A stretch of 64,000 bases of DNA from Halopseudomonas laoshanensis (GTDB lineage: Bacteria > Pseudomonadota > Gammaproteobacteria > Pseudomonadales > Pseudomonadaceae). The stretch spans positions 1 to 64,000 of the forward strand of contig NZ_QOVF01000008.1 of NCBI RefSeq assembly GCF_008365385.1, given 5' to 3'. The stretch's first letter is position 1. Every line of letters begins with the position of its first letter. This document shows, one piece after another, positions 1-7,696 of this stretch. The position numbers and the translations under genes were made by a program. The notes beneath the pieces were generated by a model. The model was not told the origin of the DNA. It did no database searches and saw nothing but the letters and a program-made list of their open reading frames with translations.

Positions 1-37
1 AGCTAACCAGTACTAATTGCCCGTGTGGCTTGACCAT
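1..37 (+). rRNA. rrl: 23S rRNA, 3' end only
   Basis: The first bases match the conserved 3' terminus of bacterial 23S rRNA (the GCTAACCAGTACTAATTGCC block followed by the end of helix 1). Only the last ~37 nt are inside the window and the rest lies upstream. The exact 3' end is set by analogy with other gammaproteobacterial 23S genes. The 150-nt spacer to the 5S gene shows no tRNA. Confidence 0.85.
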
Positions 38-187
38 ATAACACCCAAGCAATTTGGTGTGGTCATGACACCGATGAACGACAATCCGAACTTGGATTGG
101 GATTGCAGTTACCGCTATGAAAAAAACATTTCTATCACCGAACCACCCCTTTACGCCGTGTAGACTAAAAACTGCACAGCAACGAAT

Positions 188-305
188 TGCTTGACGACCA
201 TAGAGCATTGGAACCACCTGATCCCATCCCGAACTCAGAAGTGAAACGATGCATCGCCGATGGTAGTGTGAGGTTTCCTCATGTGAGAGTAGGTCATCGT
301 CAAGC
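188..305 (+). rRNA. rrf: 5S ribosomal RNA
   Basis: A complete 5S rRNA of about 118 nt. It begins TGCTTGACGA and ends in the complementary TCGTCAAGC, which forms the terminal helix. The loop core with CCATCCCGAACTCAGAAGTG and the GAGAGTAGGTC segment is diagnostic. It follows 23S as in a standard rRNA operon and is followed 8 nt later by an intrinsic terminator. Any protein reading frame across this interval is fortuitous. Confidence 0.97.
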
Positions 306-313
306 GCTATACC

Positions 314-347
314 AAAACCCCGGATATCGAAAGATGTCCGGGGTTTT
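314..347 (+). terminator. rRNA operon intrinsic terminator
   Basis: Perfect 11-bp stem (AAAACCCCGGA paired with TCCGGGGTTTT), extended by a GU pair and ATC/GAT around a GAAA tetraloop, ending in a T run. It lies 8 nt after the 5S gene and ends the rRNA transcript. Confidence 0.9.
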
Positions 348-443
348 ACTTTGCGCGCAGGAAAACTCACACAGCAGACCGCGCACAACACCGACACCCG
401 CAAATCATCCTCATTGGCCGACCTTTACTTGGTCATGCCTGGC

Positions 444-483
444 CCACCCCGTCATTCCCGCGCAGGCGGGAATGACGGGGTGG
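444..483. repeat. Long perfect palindrome with a dRS3-like core
   Basis: Two 18-bp perfectly complementary arms (444-461 and 466-483) around a GCAG loop. The core reads ATTCCC-GCGCAGGC-GGGAAT, which fits the ATTCCC(N8)GGGAAT form of the neisserial dRS3 repeat and similar dispersed palindromes in other proteobacteria. It sits about 100 nt after the rRNA terminator, in a 405-nt non-coding stretch before sbp. It has no T run, so it is probably a dispersed repeat and not a terminator. A copy count in the genome would settle this. Confidence 0.7.
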
Positions 484-722
484 CTCTACGTGGGGTTGAG
501 GGTGCAGGGGTGTAGCGACGGAGACAAAGGGCACAGACGATAGACGGATCACCCATTACCAGCACAAATGTCATTGACGCGCTCATCACGCCCCTGGACC
601 CTCTTCCAGCTTCAAATATTCCTTATGCTTTAGTGGTTTAAGTAATAAGCAAATCCGTCTAAAGCCAATATTGTTCTATGTCCGAGCATTCTGTAGGCTG
701 TGTTTCCTGTTCAAACGGAACT

Positions 723-738
723 GCATATCTTGATATGC
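723..738. promoter_or_regulatory. Palindrome just upstream of the sbp ribosome binding site
   Basis: GCATATC-TT-GATATGC, two 7-bp arms separated by 2 nt, ends 3 nt before the GGAGG of sbp. It could be a repressor operator or an mRNA hairpin that influences access to the start site. The rest of the 348-752 interval holds the 444-483 repeat and an AT-rich stretch (about 615-665) where a promoter and CysB-type activation site would be expected. No promoter boxes could be called with confidence. Confidence 0.4.
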
Positions 739-752
739 CTGTGGAGGTTTAT

Positions 753-1781
753 ATGGTTGGTGGATTATCAGTATTGGGACGCTTAAAAGGCGCGGCTGGC
801 GTATTGGCTGTGAGCGCCGGTATGGTGATGACGCCAGCCCATGCCGCAGATCAAGAGATACTCAACTCCTCCTACGACATCGCGCGCGAACTCTTCTCTG
901 ACTATAACGAACTCTTCAGTAAACACTGGCAGGAAGAGAGCGGCAAGACGATTGAAATCAAGCAGTCGCATGGCGGTTCATCCAAGCAGGCGCAGGCTAT
1001 CATTCAAGGTTTGCGTGCCGACGTGGTTACCTACAACCAGGTGACTGATGTAGACATCCTCCACGAACGCGGCAATCTGATTCCGGAAAATTGGCGCGAG
1101 CGGTTGCCGAATGCCAGCTCGCCCTATTATTCAACCATGGCTTTCCTGGTTCGTAAGGGCAATCCGAAAAACATCAAGAACTGGGATGACCTCGCTCGCG
1201 AAGGCGTCACCTCTGTACTGCCAAATCCAAAAACCTCTGGTAATGGCCGTTACACTTATCTCGCGGCACTGGGTTACGCGCAAAAGACTTTTGAAGGTGA
1301 TGAGGCAAAGATTGATGAGTTTCTGAAAACGGTGCTGAGCAATGTTGCCGTCTTCGACACCGGCGGCCGCGGCGCTACCACGACCTTCGTTGAGCGGGAG
1401 ATCGGTGATGTCCTGCTGACCTTCGAATCGGAGGTGAATAACATCGTTGCGCAGTACCCGGACGGTGGCTACGAAGTCGTAGTACCTAAAGTGAGCTTCC
1501 TGGCGGAAATGCCGGTGACCTGGATCGACCGCAATATTGAACGTAACGGCACTGAGGCGGTTTCCAAAGCTTACCTTGAATACCTCTACAGCGAAGAAGC
1601 ACAACGACTGATTGCTGGTTTCTTCTACCGCGTGCACAACGAAACCGTCAGCGAAGAATTTGCTGATAAATTTCCAGAGGTGGAGCTTGTGCCTATCGAA
1701 GAGATTGCTGGCGATTGGGAGAACGCGATGAAGGTTCACTTTGCCAGTGGTGGTAAACTGGATCAACTTCAGCGCAGGTAA
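753..1781 (+). CDS. sbp: Sulfate-binding protein of the CysTWA ABC importer
   Basis: Periplasmic solute-binding protein that captures sulfate (possibly thiosulfate) for the CysT-CysW-CysA importer encoded next to it. The start at 753 is preferred because GGAGG lies 5 nt upstream and the product then begins with a normal signal peptide cleaved after AHA (about residue 31). An in-frame ATG at 678 would add 25 unlike residues before it. The mature protein (about 310 aa) carries typical family segments such as the NGRYTYLAALGYA region and the GRGATTT...LTFESE block that lines the anion site. First gene of a four-gene operon; the stop is 12 nt before cysT. CysB control is expected from the family, not shown by a clear site here. 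Confidence 0.93.
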   Translation: MVGGLSVLGRLKGAAGVLAVSAGMVMTPAHAADQEILNSSYDIARELFSDYNELFSKHWQEESGKTIEIKQSHGGSSKQAQAIIQGLRADVVTYNQVTDVDILHERGNLIPENWRERLPNASSPYYSTMAFLVRKGNPKNIKNWDDLAREGVTSVLPNPKTSGNGRYTYLAALGYAQKTFEGDEAKIDEFLKTVLSNVAVFDTGGRGATTTFVEREIGDVLLTFESEVNNIVAQYPDGGYEVVVPKVSFLAEMPVTWIDRNIERNGTEAVSKAYLEYLYSEEAQRLIAGFFYRVHNETVSEEFADKFPEVELVPIEEIAGDWENAMKVHFASGGKLDQLQRR

Positions 1782-1793
1782 TCGAATCTTTCC

Positions 1794-2660
1794 ATGAGTA
1801 CAACCGTGGCCGGCTTATCGTCGGCGAGTAGGAACAAACCCGGCAAGCGCGTCTTGCCGGGTTTTGCTTTGAGTCTGGGTGTCTCCCTTCTCTTTATCAG
1901 CTTGATACTGATTCTGCCGATAACCGGTCTTATCGTTCAGACCTCCGGTATGAGCATGGCTGATTATTGGGCGGTGATCAGTGATGAGCGCGTCGTCGCT
2001 TCCTACAAGGTGACCTTATGGGCAGCAGCAATCGCATCGCTGTTTAACGGCGTGGTTGGGCTTTTGCTCGCGTGGGTACTGGTGCGTTACGAGTTTTGGG
2101 GCAAGCGCATCGTTGATGCCTTGATGGATCTGCCCTTTGCGCTGCCGACAGCGGTCGCGGGTATTACCCTGGCGGCGCTGTTCTCCGAGGGCGGCTGGTA
2201 TGGCGAGTATCTGGCTGCGCTAGGTATAGAGGTTGCCTTTACGCCACTGGGCATTGTGGTCGCAATGGCTTTTACAAGTCTGCCCTTTGTGGTGCGCACG
2301 GTGCAGCCGGTACTGGAGGATCTGGCGCCGGAAGATGAAGAAGCGGCGGTGAGTATGGGCGCTTCGGATTGGACGGTGTTCAGGCGCATTCTATTCCCCT
2401 CCCTGTGGCCAGCCTTGATGACCGGTATTGCGCTGTCGTTCACTCGCAGCCTGGGCGAGTTCGGTGCGGTGATCTTTATCGCCGGCAATATGCCTTACGT
2501 TAGCGAGATCACCAGTTTGATGATCTTCATCCGCCTGCAGGAGTTCGATTACGCTGCAGCAAGCGCGATTGCGTCGGTGGTGCTGATGGCCTCGCTGGTC
2601 CTGCTGTTGGCTATCAACTTATGGCAGGCGCGTTACTTACGCCGCCTGCATGGACGGTAA
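1794..2660 (+). CDS. cysT: Sulfate ABC transporter permease CysT
   Basis: Inner-membrane permease subunit (288 aa) of the sulfate/thiosulfate importer. The N-terminal tail is basic, followed by about six hydrophobic segments. The cytoplasmic EAA loop that docks the ATPase is visible near residues 180-200 (EDEEAAVSMGASDWTVFRRI), and the ARS-type SLGEFGAVIFIAGN segment follows, as in CysT/CysU proteins. It is 12 nt after sbp and 5 nt before cysW, so the four genes are almost certainly co-transcribed. The ribosome binding site is weak, suggesting translational coupling. It pairs with CysW to form the heterodimeric pore. Confidence 0.95.
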   Translation: MSTTVAGLSSASRNKPGKRVLPGFALSLGVSLLFISLILILPITGLIVQTSGMSMADYWAVISDERVVASYKVTLWAAAIASLFNGVVGLLLAWVLVRYEFWGKRIVDALMDLPFALPTAVAGITLAALFSEGGWYGEYLAALGIEVAFTPLGIVVAMAFTSLPFVVRTVQPVLEDLAPEDEEAAVSMGASDWTVFRRILFPSLWPALMTGIALSFTRSLGEFGAVIFIAGNMPYVSEITSLMIFIRLQEFDYAAASAIASVVLMASLVLLLAINLWQARYLRRLHGR

Positions 2661-2665
2661 GCGCC

Positions 2666-3532
2666 ATGAGCCGGTCAAAATCTACTTTGCGTATCGGTGA
2701 TCAACCCTGGGTCAAATGGGGGCTGATTACCCTGGCGCTGAGCGTGACCATACTGTTACTGGTCATTCCGCTGGTGCTGATCTTCGTTGAGGCCTTTTCC
2801 GAAGGCGCGCAAACCTTTTGGAACAATCTCACCGATACCTACACGCTGAGTGCTATCGGGTTGACGCTGTTTGTAGCGGCACTAACGGTACCCATCAACC
2901 TGGTTTTCGGCGTGTTTCTCGCCTGGCTGGTAACCCGCTTCGAATTTCCGGGACGCAAGGTGCTGATTACCTTGATCGACATCCCCTTCGCCGTATCGCC
3001 AGTTGTGGCGGGCTTGCTCTATCTGTTGCTGTACGGCAGTAACGGCTGGCTCGGCAGCTGGCTGATGGATCAGGACGTGCAACTGATGTTCGCCTGGCCA
3101 GGCATTGTGCTGGTGACTGTGTTCGTCACTTGCCCCTTTGTTGCCCGCGAGCTGATTCCTTTGATGCAGCAGCAAGGCCGCGAGGAAGAAGAGGCCGGTG
3201 TGGTACTAGGCGCTTCAGGGTGGAAACTATTCCGCAAGGTGACACTACCGAATATCCAGTGGGCGCTGCTGTACGGCGTGATATTGACCAATGCCCGGGC
3301 TGTGGGTGAGTTCGGTGCCGTATCGGTGGTGTCCGGCAATATTCGCGGTGAAACCAATACGCTGCCGCTGCATGTCGAGCTGCTATATCAGGATTACAAC
3401 GCGGTTGGGGCTTTCACCAGTGCGTCGCTGCTTGCGGGAATTGCGCTGCTGACCCTGCTGGTAAAAGGTTTTGTCGAGTGGCGCCAGTCCCGCCAGCGCG
3501 CCCCGTTATCTGACCAATCGGACAGTCGCTGA
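2666..3532 (+). CDS. cysW: Sulfate ABC transporter permease CysW
   Basis: Second membrane subunit (288 aa) of the sulfate importer, paralogous to CysT. It has six predicted membrane segments, an EAA loop ([21 protein letters not shown]) and the matching [17 protein letters not shown] region characteristic of CysW. The start at 2666 was chosen because it lies 5 nt after the cysT stop; the longer reading frame would run back into cysT. The stop overlaps the cysA start (TGATG), a typical coupled arrangement. Confidence 0.95.
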   Translation: MSRSKSTLRIGDQPWVKWGLITLALSVTILLLVIPLVLIFVEAFSEGAQTFWNNLTDTYTLSAIGLTLFVAALTVPINLVFGVFLAWLVTRFEFPGRKVLITLIDIPFAVSPVVAGLLYLLLYGSNGWLGSWLMDQDVQLMFAWPGIVLVTVFVTCPFVARELIPLMQQQGREEEEAGVVLGASGWKLFRKVTLPNIQWALLYGVILTNARAVGEFGAVSVVSGNIRGETNTLPLHVELLYQDYNAVGAFTSASLLAGIALLTLLVKGFVEWRQSRQRAPLSDQSDSR

Positions 3533-4629
3533 TGAGTATTACCCTAGACGGTATCAACAAGTATTTTGGCCAATTCCAGGCCCTCAAGGATATCTCTTTG
3601 GAGATCCCAGATGGTGAGCTGACCGGGTTGCTAGGGCCTTCGGGTTCGGGCAAGACCACCTTGCTGCGCATCATCGCCGGCCTGGAGACGGCAGAGCAGG
3701 GCCGCATTCTATTTCATGGCAAAGATGTCACGTCGCTGCATGTGCGCGAGCGACGCGTTGGCTTTGTGTTCCAGCACTATGCGTTGTTCCGGCATATGAC
3801 CGTCGCGCAGAACATTGCCTTTGGTCTGGAGGTGCTCCCACGCAAGGAGCGCCCTGGCACCGCGGATATTCGCAAGCAGGTTGGTGAGCTGCTGGAAATG
3901 GTGCAGCTGAGTCATTTGGCTGATCGCTTTCCTTCGCAGCTGTCCGGCGGACAGAAACAGCGCATTGCCCTGGCCCGCGCGCTGGCGATGAAGCCGCAGA
4001 TCCTGTTGCTGGACGAACCATTTGGCGCGCTGGATGCCAAGGTTCGCAAAGATCTGCGCCGCTGGTTGCGTGCGCTGCATGACGAATTGCACTTTACCAG
4101 TGTGTTCGTCACCCACGATCAGGAAGAGGCGCTGGAGCTATCTGATCGGGTAGTGGTGATGAGCGCCGGCAAGATTGAGCAGGTCGATAATCCCCAGGCC
4201 CTGTACGCTCAGCCGGAGAGCCGTTTTGTCTTCGACTTTCTTGGGCATGTGAACGTGTTCAACGGTACCCTGCAGGGCCAACGTTTGGCTCAGGGCGAGG
4301 GCTGGGTGGATATGCCCGCACCGATAACCGATGAAGCTGTGCAGCTGTATTTGCGCCCACATGAAGTGCGCTTGCAGGACAAACCCGCAGAGCACGCCAA
4401 TTTGCCCTTGCGTATTGAGTCAATCAGTTTGATCGGCGCTGAGGTACGGCTGGAGCTCTTGCCCTGTGGCTGGCAGTCGGAAGAGCCCTGGGAGGTGGGT
4501 ATCAGTCATGTGGAGTTCAACCGTTGGCAGCCACAGCGCGGCGACCGATGCTATGCTGTTCCGGACGTTGGGCATCTGTTTGACGCACATCAGGGGCAAC
4601 CGCAAACGCTCAGTTGGATTAAAGACTGA
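3532..4629 (+). CDS. cysA: Sulfate/thiosulfate import ATPase CysA
   Basis: ATP-hydrolysing subunit (365 aa) that drives sulfate uptake through CysT-CysW. Visible motifs in order: Walker [11 protein letters not shown] (residues ~35-44), Q-loop in [12 protein letters not shown] signature [15 protein letters not shown], Walker [17 protein letters not shown] and the switch histidine in [13 protein letters not shown]-terminal TOBE-type domain (residues ~240-360) follows. The start overlaps the cysW stop. Length and domain order match CysA, and the operon context excludes other CUT1/MOI-type ATPases. Confidence 0.96.
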   Translation: MSITLDGINKYFGQFQALKDISLEIPDGELTGLLGPSGSGKTTLLRIIAGLETAEQGRILFHGKDVTSLHVRERRVGFVFQHYALFRHMTVAQNIAFGLEVLPRKERPGTADIRKQVGELLEMVQLSHLADRFPSQLSGGQKQRIALARALAMKPQILLLDEPFGALDAKVRKDLRRWLRALHDELHFTSVFVTHDQEEALELSDRVVVMSAGKIEQVDNPQALYAQPESRFVFDFLGHVNVFNGTLQGQRLAQGEGWVDMPAPITDEAVQLYLRPHEVRLQDKPAEHANLPLRIESISLIGAEVRLELLPCGWQSEEPWEVGISHVEFNRWQPQRGDRCYAVPDVGHLFDAHQGQPQTLSWIKD

Positions 4630-4659
4630 CGCCGCCGCCCGCCCGCAACGGGAGGTCCG

Positions 4660-5286
4660 ATGAATCCATACGAGCGCTATGTATTGCCGCGGATGATCGA
4701 CATTGCCTGTGGCATGGGCGACGTGATGAAAGCGCGCTCACGCATCGTTCCGCAGGCGATGGGCGAGGTACTGGAAATCGGTATAGGCACCGGGCTCAAC
4801 CTGCAGTTCTATCGTCCTGACCAGGTAACCTCTATTGTCGGGGTGGACCCGGCCGCGCAGATGCAGACGTTGGCCCTGCGGCGTGCAGCCGCGTGTGGCA
4901 TTCCGGTGGAAATGATCGCGGTGGATGTGCAAGGCATCCATGCGGCGGACGACCGATTCGATACCATCGTCATGACCTTCACCCTGTGCTCGATTGCCGA
5001 TCCGCTACCAGCCCTGCGCGAAATGTTGCGGGTGCTCAAGCCCGGCGGGCGCTTGTTGTTCTGCGAGCACGGGCTGGCTCCAGATGCGTCGGTCAGACGC
5101 TGGCAGCACCGGTTGACCCCGATATGGAAACCAATCGCTGGCGGTTGCCATCTCAATCGCGACATCCCACAGCTGCTGCGGGATGCCGGGTTCAATATTG
5201 GCGAAATAGCGACCGAATATCTGCCAGGCCCGCGGCCAATGACCTATATCTACAGTGGATGGGCGCAGCAGGAAGCGCTGGCCTAA
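4660..5286 (+). CDS. Class I SAM-dependent methyltransferase
   Basis: 208-residue soluble methyltransferase with the Rossmann-type SAM fold. Motif I is VLEIGIGTGLNLQFY (residues ~33-47), the acidic end of strand 2 is in GVDPAAQM, and the post-motif region MTFTLCSIADPLPALREMLRVLKPGGRL is typical of the UbiE/Methyltransf_11 group. A good GGGAGG site lies just before the ATG. It starts 30 nt after cysA and may be read with the sulfate operon, but the substrate cannot be deduced. Its stop overlaps that of the convergent lysR-type gene by a few bases. Confidence 0.85.
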   Translation: MNPYERYVLPRMIDIACGMGDVMKARSRIVPQAMGEVLEIGIGTGLNLQFYRPDQVTSIVGVDPAAQMQTLALRRAAACGIPVEMIAVDVQGIHAADDRFDTIVMTFTLCSIADPLPALREMLRVLKPGGRLLFCEHGLAPDASVRRWQHRLTPIWKPIAGGCHLNRDIPQLLRDAGFNIGEIATEYLPGPRPMTYIYSGWAQQEALA

Positions 5287-6137
5287 AGTCTGAAACCATC
5301 GGCGATATAGTCTGCCAGACACTCGCTCACCGGCGACCGCGTCTGCGCATTGCGCAGCAGTACGATACTCGCGCTAGGCATGCTCGGCAGGCCATCGTCA
5401 ACGCCGAGAATACGCATGTCAGCCGGGATCAGACTTTGTAATTGCGCGGTGATTGCCAACCCGGCGCTGACCACCGCCATGATCGCCGACAGGCTGGGGC
5501 TGGTATAAGCCACGCGATAATCCCGACCCATGGTATCCAGCGCGTTGCAGGCCCAATCGCGACAGAAGCATTCGGCGTTGAACATCGCCAGCGGCAGGCT
5601 TGATTGTTCGTTCAGGTCGAAGCCGGCTGCCTGCGCCCAGACGATCTGTTCCTGGCGCAGTAACTGGCCGATTTCCTTGCCCGGCTCCCGCGTCACGATG
5701 GTCAGATCCAGATCCTTGCGTTGCAACAGATGAAAGGAGGGCTCGCAATGCAGCTCTACCTGGACCATCGGATAGGTCTGCGCAAAGCGGGCGAGAATGC
5801 TGGGCATAAAGCGCATGACATAATCATCCGGCGTACCCACGCGTACGCTGCCAACCATATGCGGTTCACGCAGGCTGCTCATGACTTCGCTCTGCAGTTT
5901 CAGAATGCGCCGTGCGTAGCCCAGCAGCAGTTGACCTTCTGCGGTCAGGCCGAGTTGCCGACCCTCTTTGAGAAACAGCGCACGCTGCAGTACGTCCTCT
6001 TCCAGACGCTTCATCTGCATGCTGACCGCTGATTGGGTCCGGTTCAGGACTTCGGCTGCGCGGGTAAAACCGCCTTGGTCGGCGATGGCGACGAAGGTGC
6101 GTAACAACTCGCTGTCGATCGTGGGGAAGTTGGCCAT
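5283..6137 (-). CDS. LysR-family transcriptional regulator
   Basis: 284-residue LTTR. The N-terminal winged helix-turn-helix covers residues ~6-65 (LLRTFVAIADQGGFTRAAEVLNRTQSAVSMQMKRLE, written here as one family-typical block in two parts: LLRTFVAIADQGG and TQSAVSMQMKRLE). The remainder (about 90-284) is a periplasmic-binding-protein-like effector domain. It is divergent from the DUF1127 gene at 6245, and a palindrome at 6212-6229 in the shared upstream region is a plausible binding site. Its 3' end overlaps the convergent methyltransferase stop (TAA/CTA). The inducer and targets are unknown. Confidence 0.9.
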   Translation of the reverse strand: MANFPTIDSELLRTFVAIADQGGFTRAAEVLNRTQSAVSMQMKRLEEDVLQRALFLKEGRQLGLTAEGQLLLGYARRILKLQSEVMSSLREPHMVGSVRVGTPDDYVMRFMPSILARFAQTYPMVQVELHCEPSFHLLQRKDLDLTIVTREPGKEIGQLLRQEQIVWAQAAGFDLNEQSSLPLAMFNAECFCRDWACNALDTMGRDYRVAYTSPSLSAIMAVVSAGLAITAQLQSLIPADMRILGVDDGLPSMPSASIVLLRNAQTRSPVSECLADYIADGFRL

Positions 6138-6211
6138 AGATCAATTCCTGAGATGGCAAGCATCATAAACATTCGTTGGATTGATGTTAGCTCCAGCGCA
6201 AGACTAGCGCC

Positions 6212-6229
6212 ATACCCTATGGAGGGTAT
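6212..6229. promoter_or_regulatory. ATACCCT-N4-AGGGTAT palindrome, candidate LTTR or other operator
   Basis: Two perfect 7-bp arms with a 4-nt centre lie between the divergent lysR-type gene (start 6137) and the DUF1127 gene (start 6245). Such interrupted dyads suit LysR-family sites. It also lies within 20 nt of the DUF1127 start and contains GGAGGG, so as RNA it could mask an upstream ribosome binding site. Confidence 0.5.
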
Positions 6230-6244
6230 ATGGAGGATATGGCG

Positions 6245-6520
6245 ATGAAAGTAGCAAGAAAGCAGGTTGTGGTAGAACAGTATAGTCAGGATCACGGGCG
6301 GGCTCTGCGCCGTTTCCCAGGCCACGCAAAGACCCTGGTGCTGGCAATGGTGCGTCGCGTACAACGTTGGCAGCGACTGGCCTATGAGCGGCGCTTACTC
6401 GGCTCGCTGGACCAGCATCAGCTTCGGGATATTGGTATCACCCGGGCTGAAGCGCAGCGAGAAAGTGCCAGGCCGTTCTGGGACGACGTCGGGACGGATG
6501 AGCAGCGGCGCGAGATGTGA
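6245..6520 (+). CDS. DUF1127 small basic protein
   Basis: About 91 residues. The C-terminal part carries the DUF1127 (YjiS-like) signature, an arginine-rich helix YERRLLGSLDQHQLRDIGIT followed by RAEAQRES.RPFW. Proteins of this family are small, basic, often RNA-associated or stress/phosphate-related in alphaproteobacteria; function here is unknown. Three in-frame ATGs exist (6230, 6239, 6245). 6245 is preferred because GGAGG at 6232-6236 is then 8 nt away. It abuts the convergent acyltransferase gene with no gap. Confidence 0.85.
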   Translation: MKVARKQVVVEQYSQDHGRALRRFPGHAKTLVLAMVRRVQRWQRLAYERRLLGSLDQHQLRDIGITRAEAQRESARPFWDDVGTDEQRREM

Positions 6521-7543
6521 TCAGTGCTCGAGAAGCTTGGCGCAGGCCGCCAGAATCTTTGCAGTATCCGGCGGATTGCGCCCTGGCGCGCCCGCACAAT
6601 GACCCCAGTCGGAAACGATAGGCATACACTCGGCATTGGGCATCTTTGTGGCTTCCCAGGCGGCATCCTGGTCTGTGAAGTACAGGTCCGTGGAGCAGGG
6701 CATGATCAGCGTCTTTGCTGTGATGGCTCCGAGGGCCGCGGCAATATCCCCATTAAAGCTGTCATTGAGGCTGATATCGGCGGCCTTCCAGCTTTCCAGT
6801 ACGGTCAGCAGATTGTTGGCATCCTGGGCCAGATGGTCATCCTCCCAGTACTTCAATAACGCCGGAATACTTTCAAACCCGAGTTGGTGATAAAGCTCAT
6901 CCCGGAAGAACGCTTGGCTATAGGCCCAGCCGGCATAAACGCGAGCAAAGGCTTTTAACCCGGCCGTTGGTTGGTGATGATAAAAGCCGTCATGCCAAGC
7001 CGGATCGCAGGTCAACGCTGCCTTCACCCCTTCGAGAAATACCTGGTTGTGCGGCCAACAGCGTGCGGTGGCGCAGATGCTCATCACGCGTTTGACCTGT
7101 TGTGGATACAGGCAGCCCCATTGCAACGCCTGCATACCGCCCATGGACCAGCCCATGACCAGCGCGGGTGAGGCATCGGCAAAGCGGCTTTCCAGCAAAC
7201 GCTTCTGCGCTATGACATTGTCGTAAAGACTGACGTGCGGAAAATGACCGCGCGCCTGATTGTTGGGTGCATTACTCGGTGAGATCGAGCGCCCGTTGCC
7301 GATCAGGTTGGGAATGACAATGCAGTACCTGTCTGGATCAAGCGGGCCCTGTGCACCAATAAGGGGCAAAACGCCTTCGTGTGTTCCACCATAGTACGTC
7401 GGGATCAGAATCAGGTTGTCGCCCGCCGCATTCAGTTCCCCGATCTGGACATAGCTGAGCCAGGCGTCGCGCAATATATCGCCGCTCTGCAGAGGCATAT
7501 TCCCCAACTGAATGATTTGCTCAAGTCCTTGATATACCGACAT
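6521..7543 (-). CDS. MetX-like alpha/beta hydrolase (homoserine O-acetyltransferase family)
   Basis: 340-residue alpha/beta-hydrolase-fold enzyme. The nucleophile elbow is GWSMGGMQ, the acid is probably the Asp in PCSTDLYF and the catalytic His is in [11 protein letters not shown] near the C-terminus, the arrangement of MetX-type acyltransferases. The early segment YYGGTHEG..., the [14 protein letters not shown] loop and the conserved IGNG.S block also fit. The family acylates homoserine or serine, but members outside methionine operons are often of unknown specificity, so MetX itself is not claimed. It is divergent from the glnT-type gene and shares an upstream region with a strong palindrome. 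GAGGAG lies 9 nt before the ATG. Confidence 0.8.
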   Translation of the reverse strand: MSVYQGLEQIIQLGNMPLQSGDILRDAWLSYVQIGELNAAGDNLILIPTYYGGTHEGVLPLIGAQGPLDPDRYCIVIPNLIGNGRSISPSNAPNNQARGHFPHVSLYDNVIAQKRLLESRFADASPALVMGWSMGGMQALQWGCLYPQQVKRVMSICATARCWPHNQVFLEGVKAALTCDPAWHDGFYHHQPTAGLKAFARVYAGWAYSQAFFRDELYHQLGFESIPALLKYWEDDHLAQDANNLLTVLESWKAADISLNDSFNGDIAAALGAITAKTLIMPCSTDLYFTDQDAAWEATKMPNAECMPIVSDWGHCAGAPGRNPPDTAKILAACAKLLEH

Positions 7544-7611
7544 TACTGCAACTCCTCTCTCGATATGTAGATGCCCATGAAAGCAACGCGGAACAGCGTC
7601 GTACGTATTTA

Positions 7612-7635
7612 TACATGCATGCTGGCATGTATGTT
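7612..7635. promoter_or_regulatory. AcrR-like operator between MetX-like and glnT-type genes
   Basis: TACATGCAT-GCTGGC-ATGTATGTT. The inner part is a perfect dyad with 8-bp arms (7611-7618 and 7625-7632). Half-sites and the 6-nt spacing agree with the E. coli AcrR box (TACATACAT-N6-ATGTATGTA) at 16 of 18 half-site positions. It lies in the 153-bp divergent promoter region. The TetR-type gene at 10301 has an AcrR-like recognition helix, so it is the natural candidate to bind here. Confidence 0.6.
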
Positions 7636-7696
7636 GAATGGAAGAATCATACCAAGCTCGCCGTTGTCGGCGCTTTTATCATTCTGGAGTGCAGTC

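Noticed and set aside
187-543. 118-codon open frame across the 5S gene
   Set aside because: It runs through 5S rRNA, its terminator and the palindromic repeat; no homology or ribosome site.
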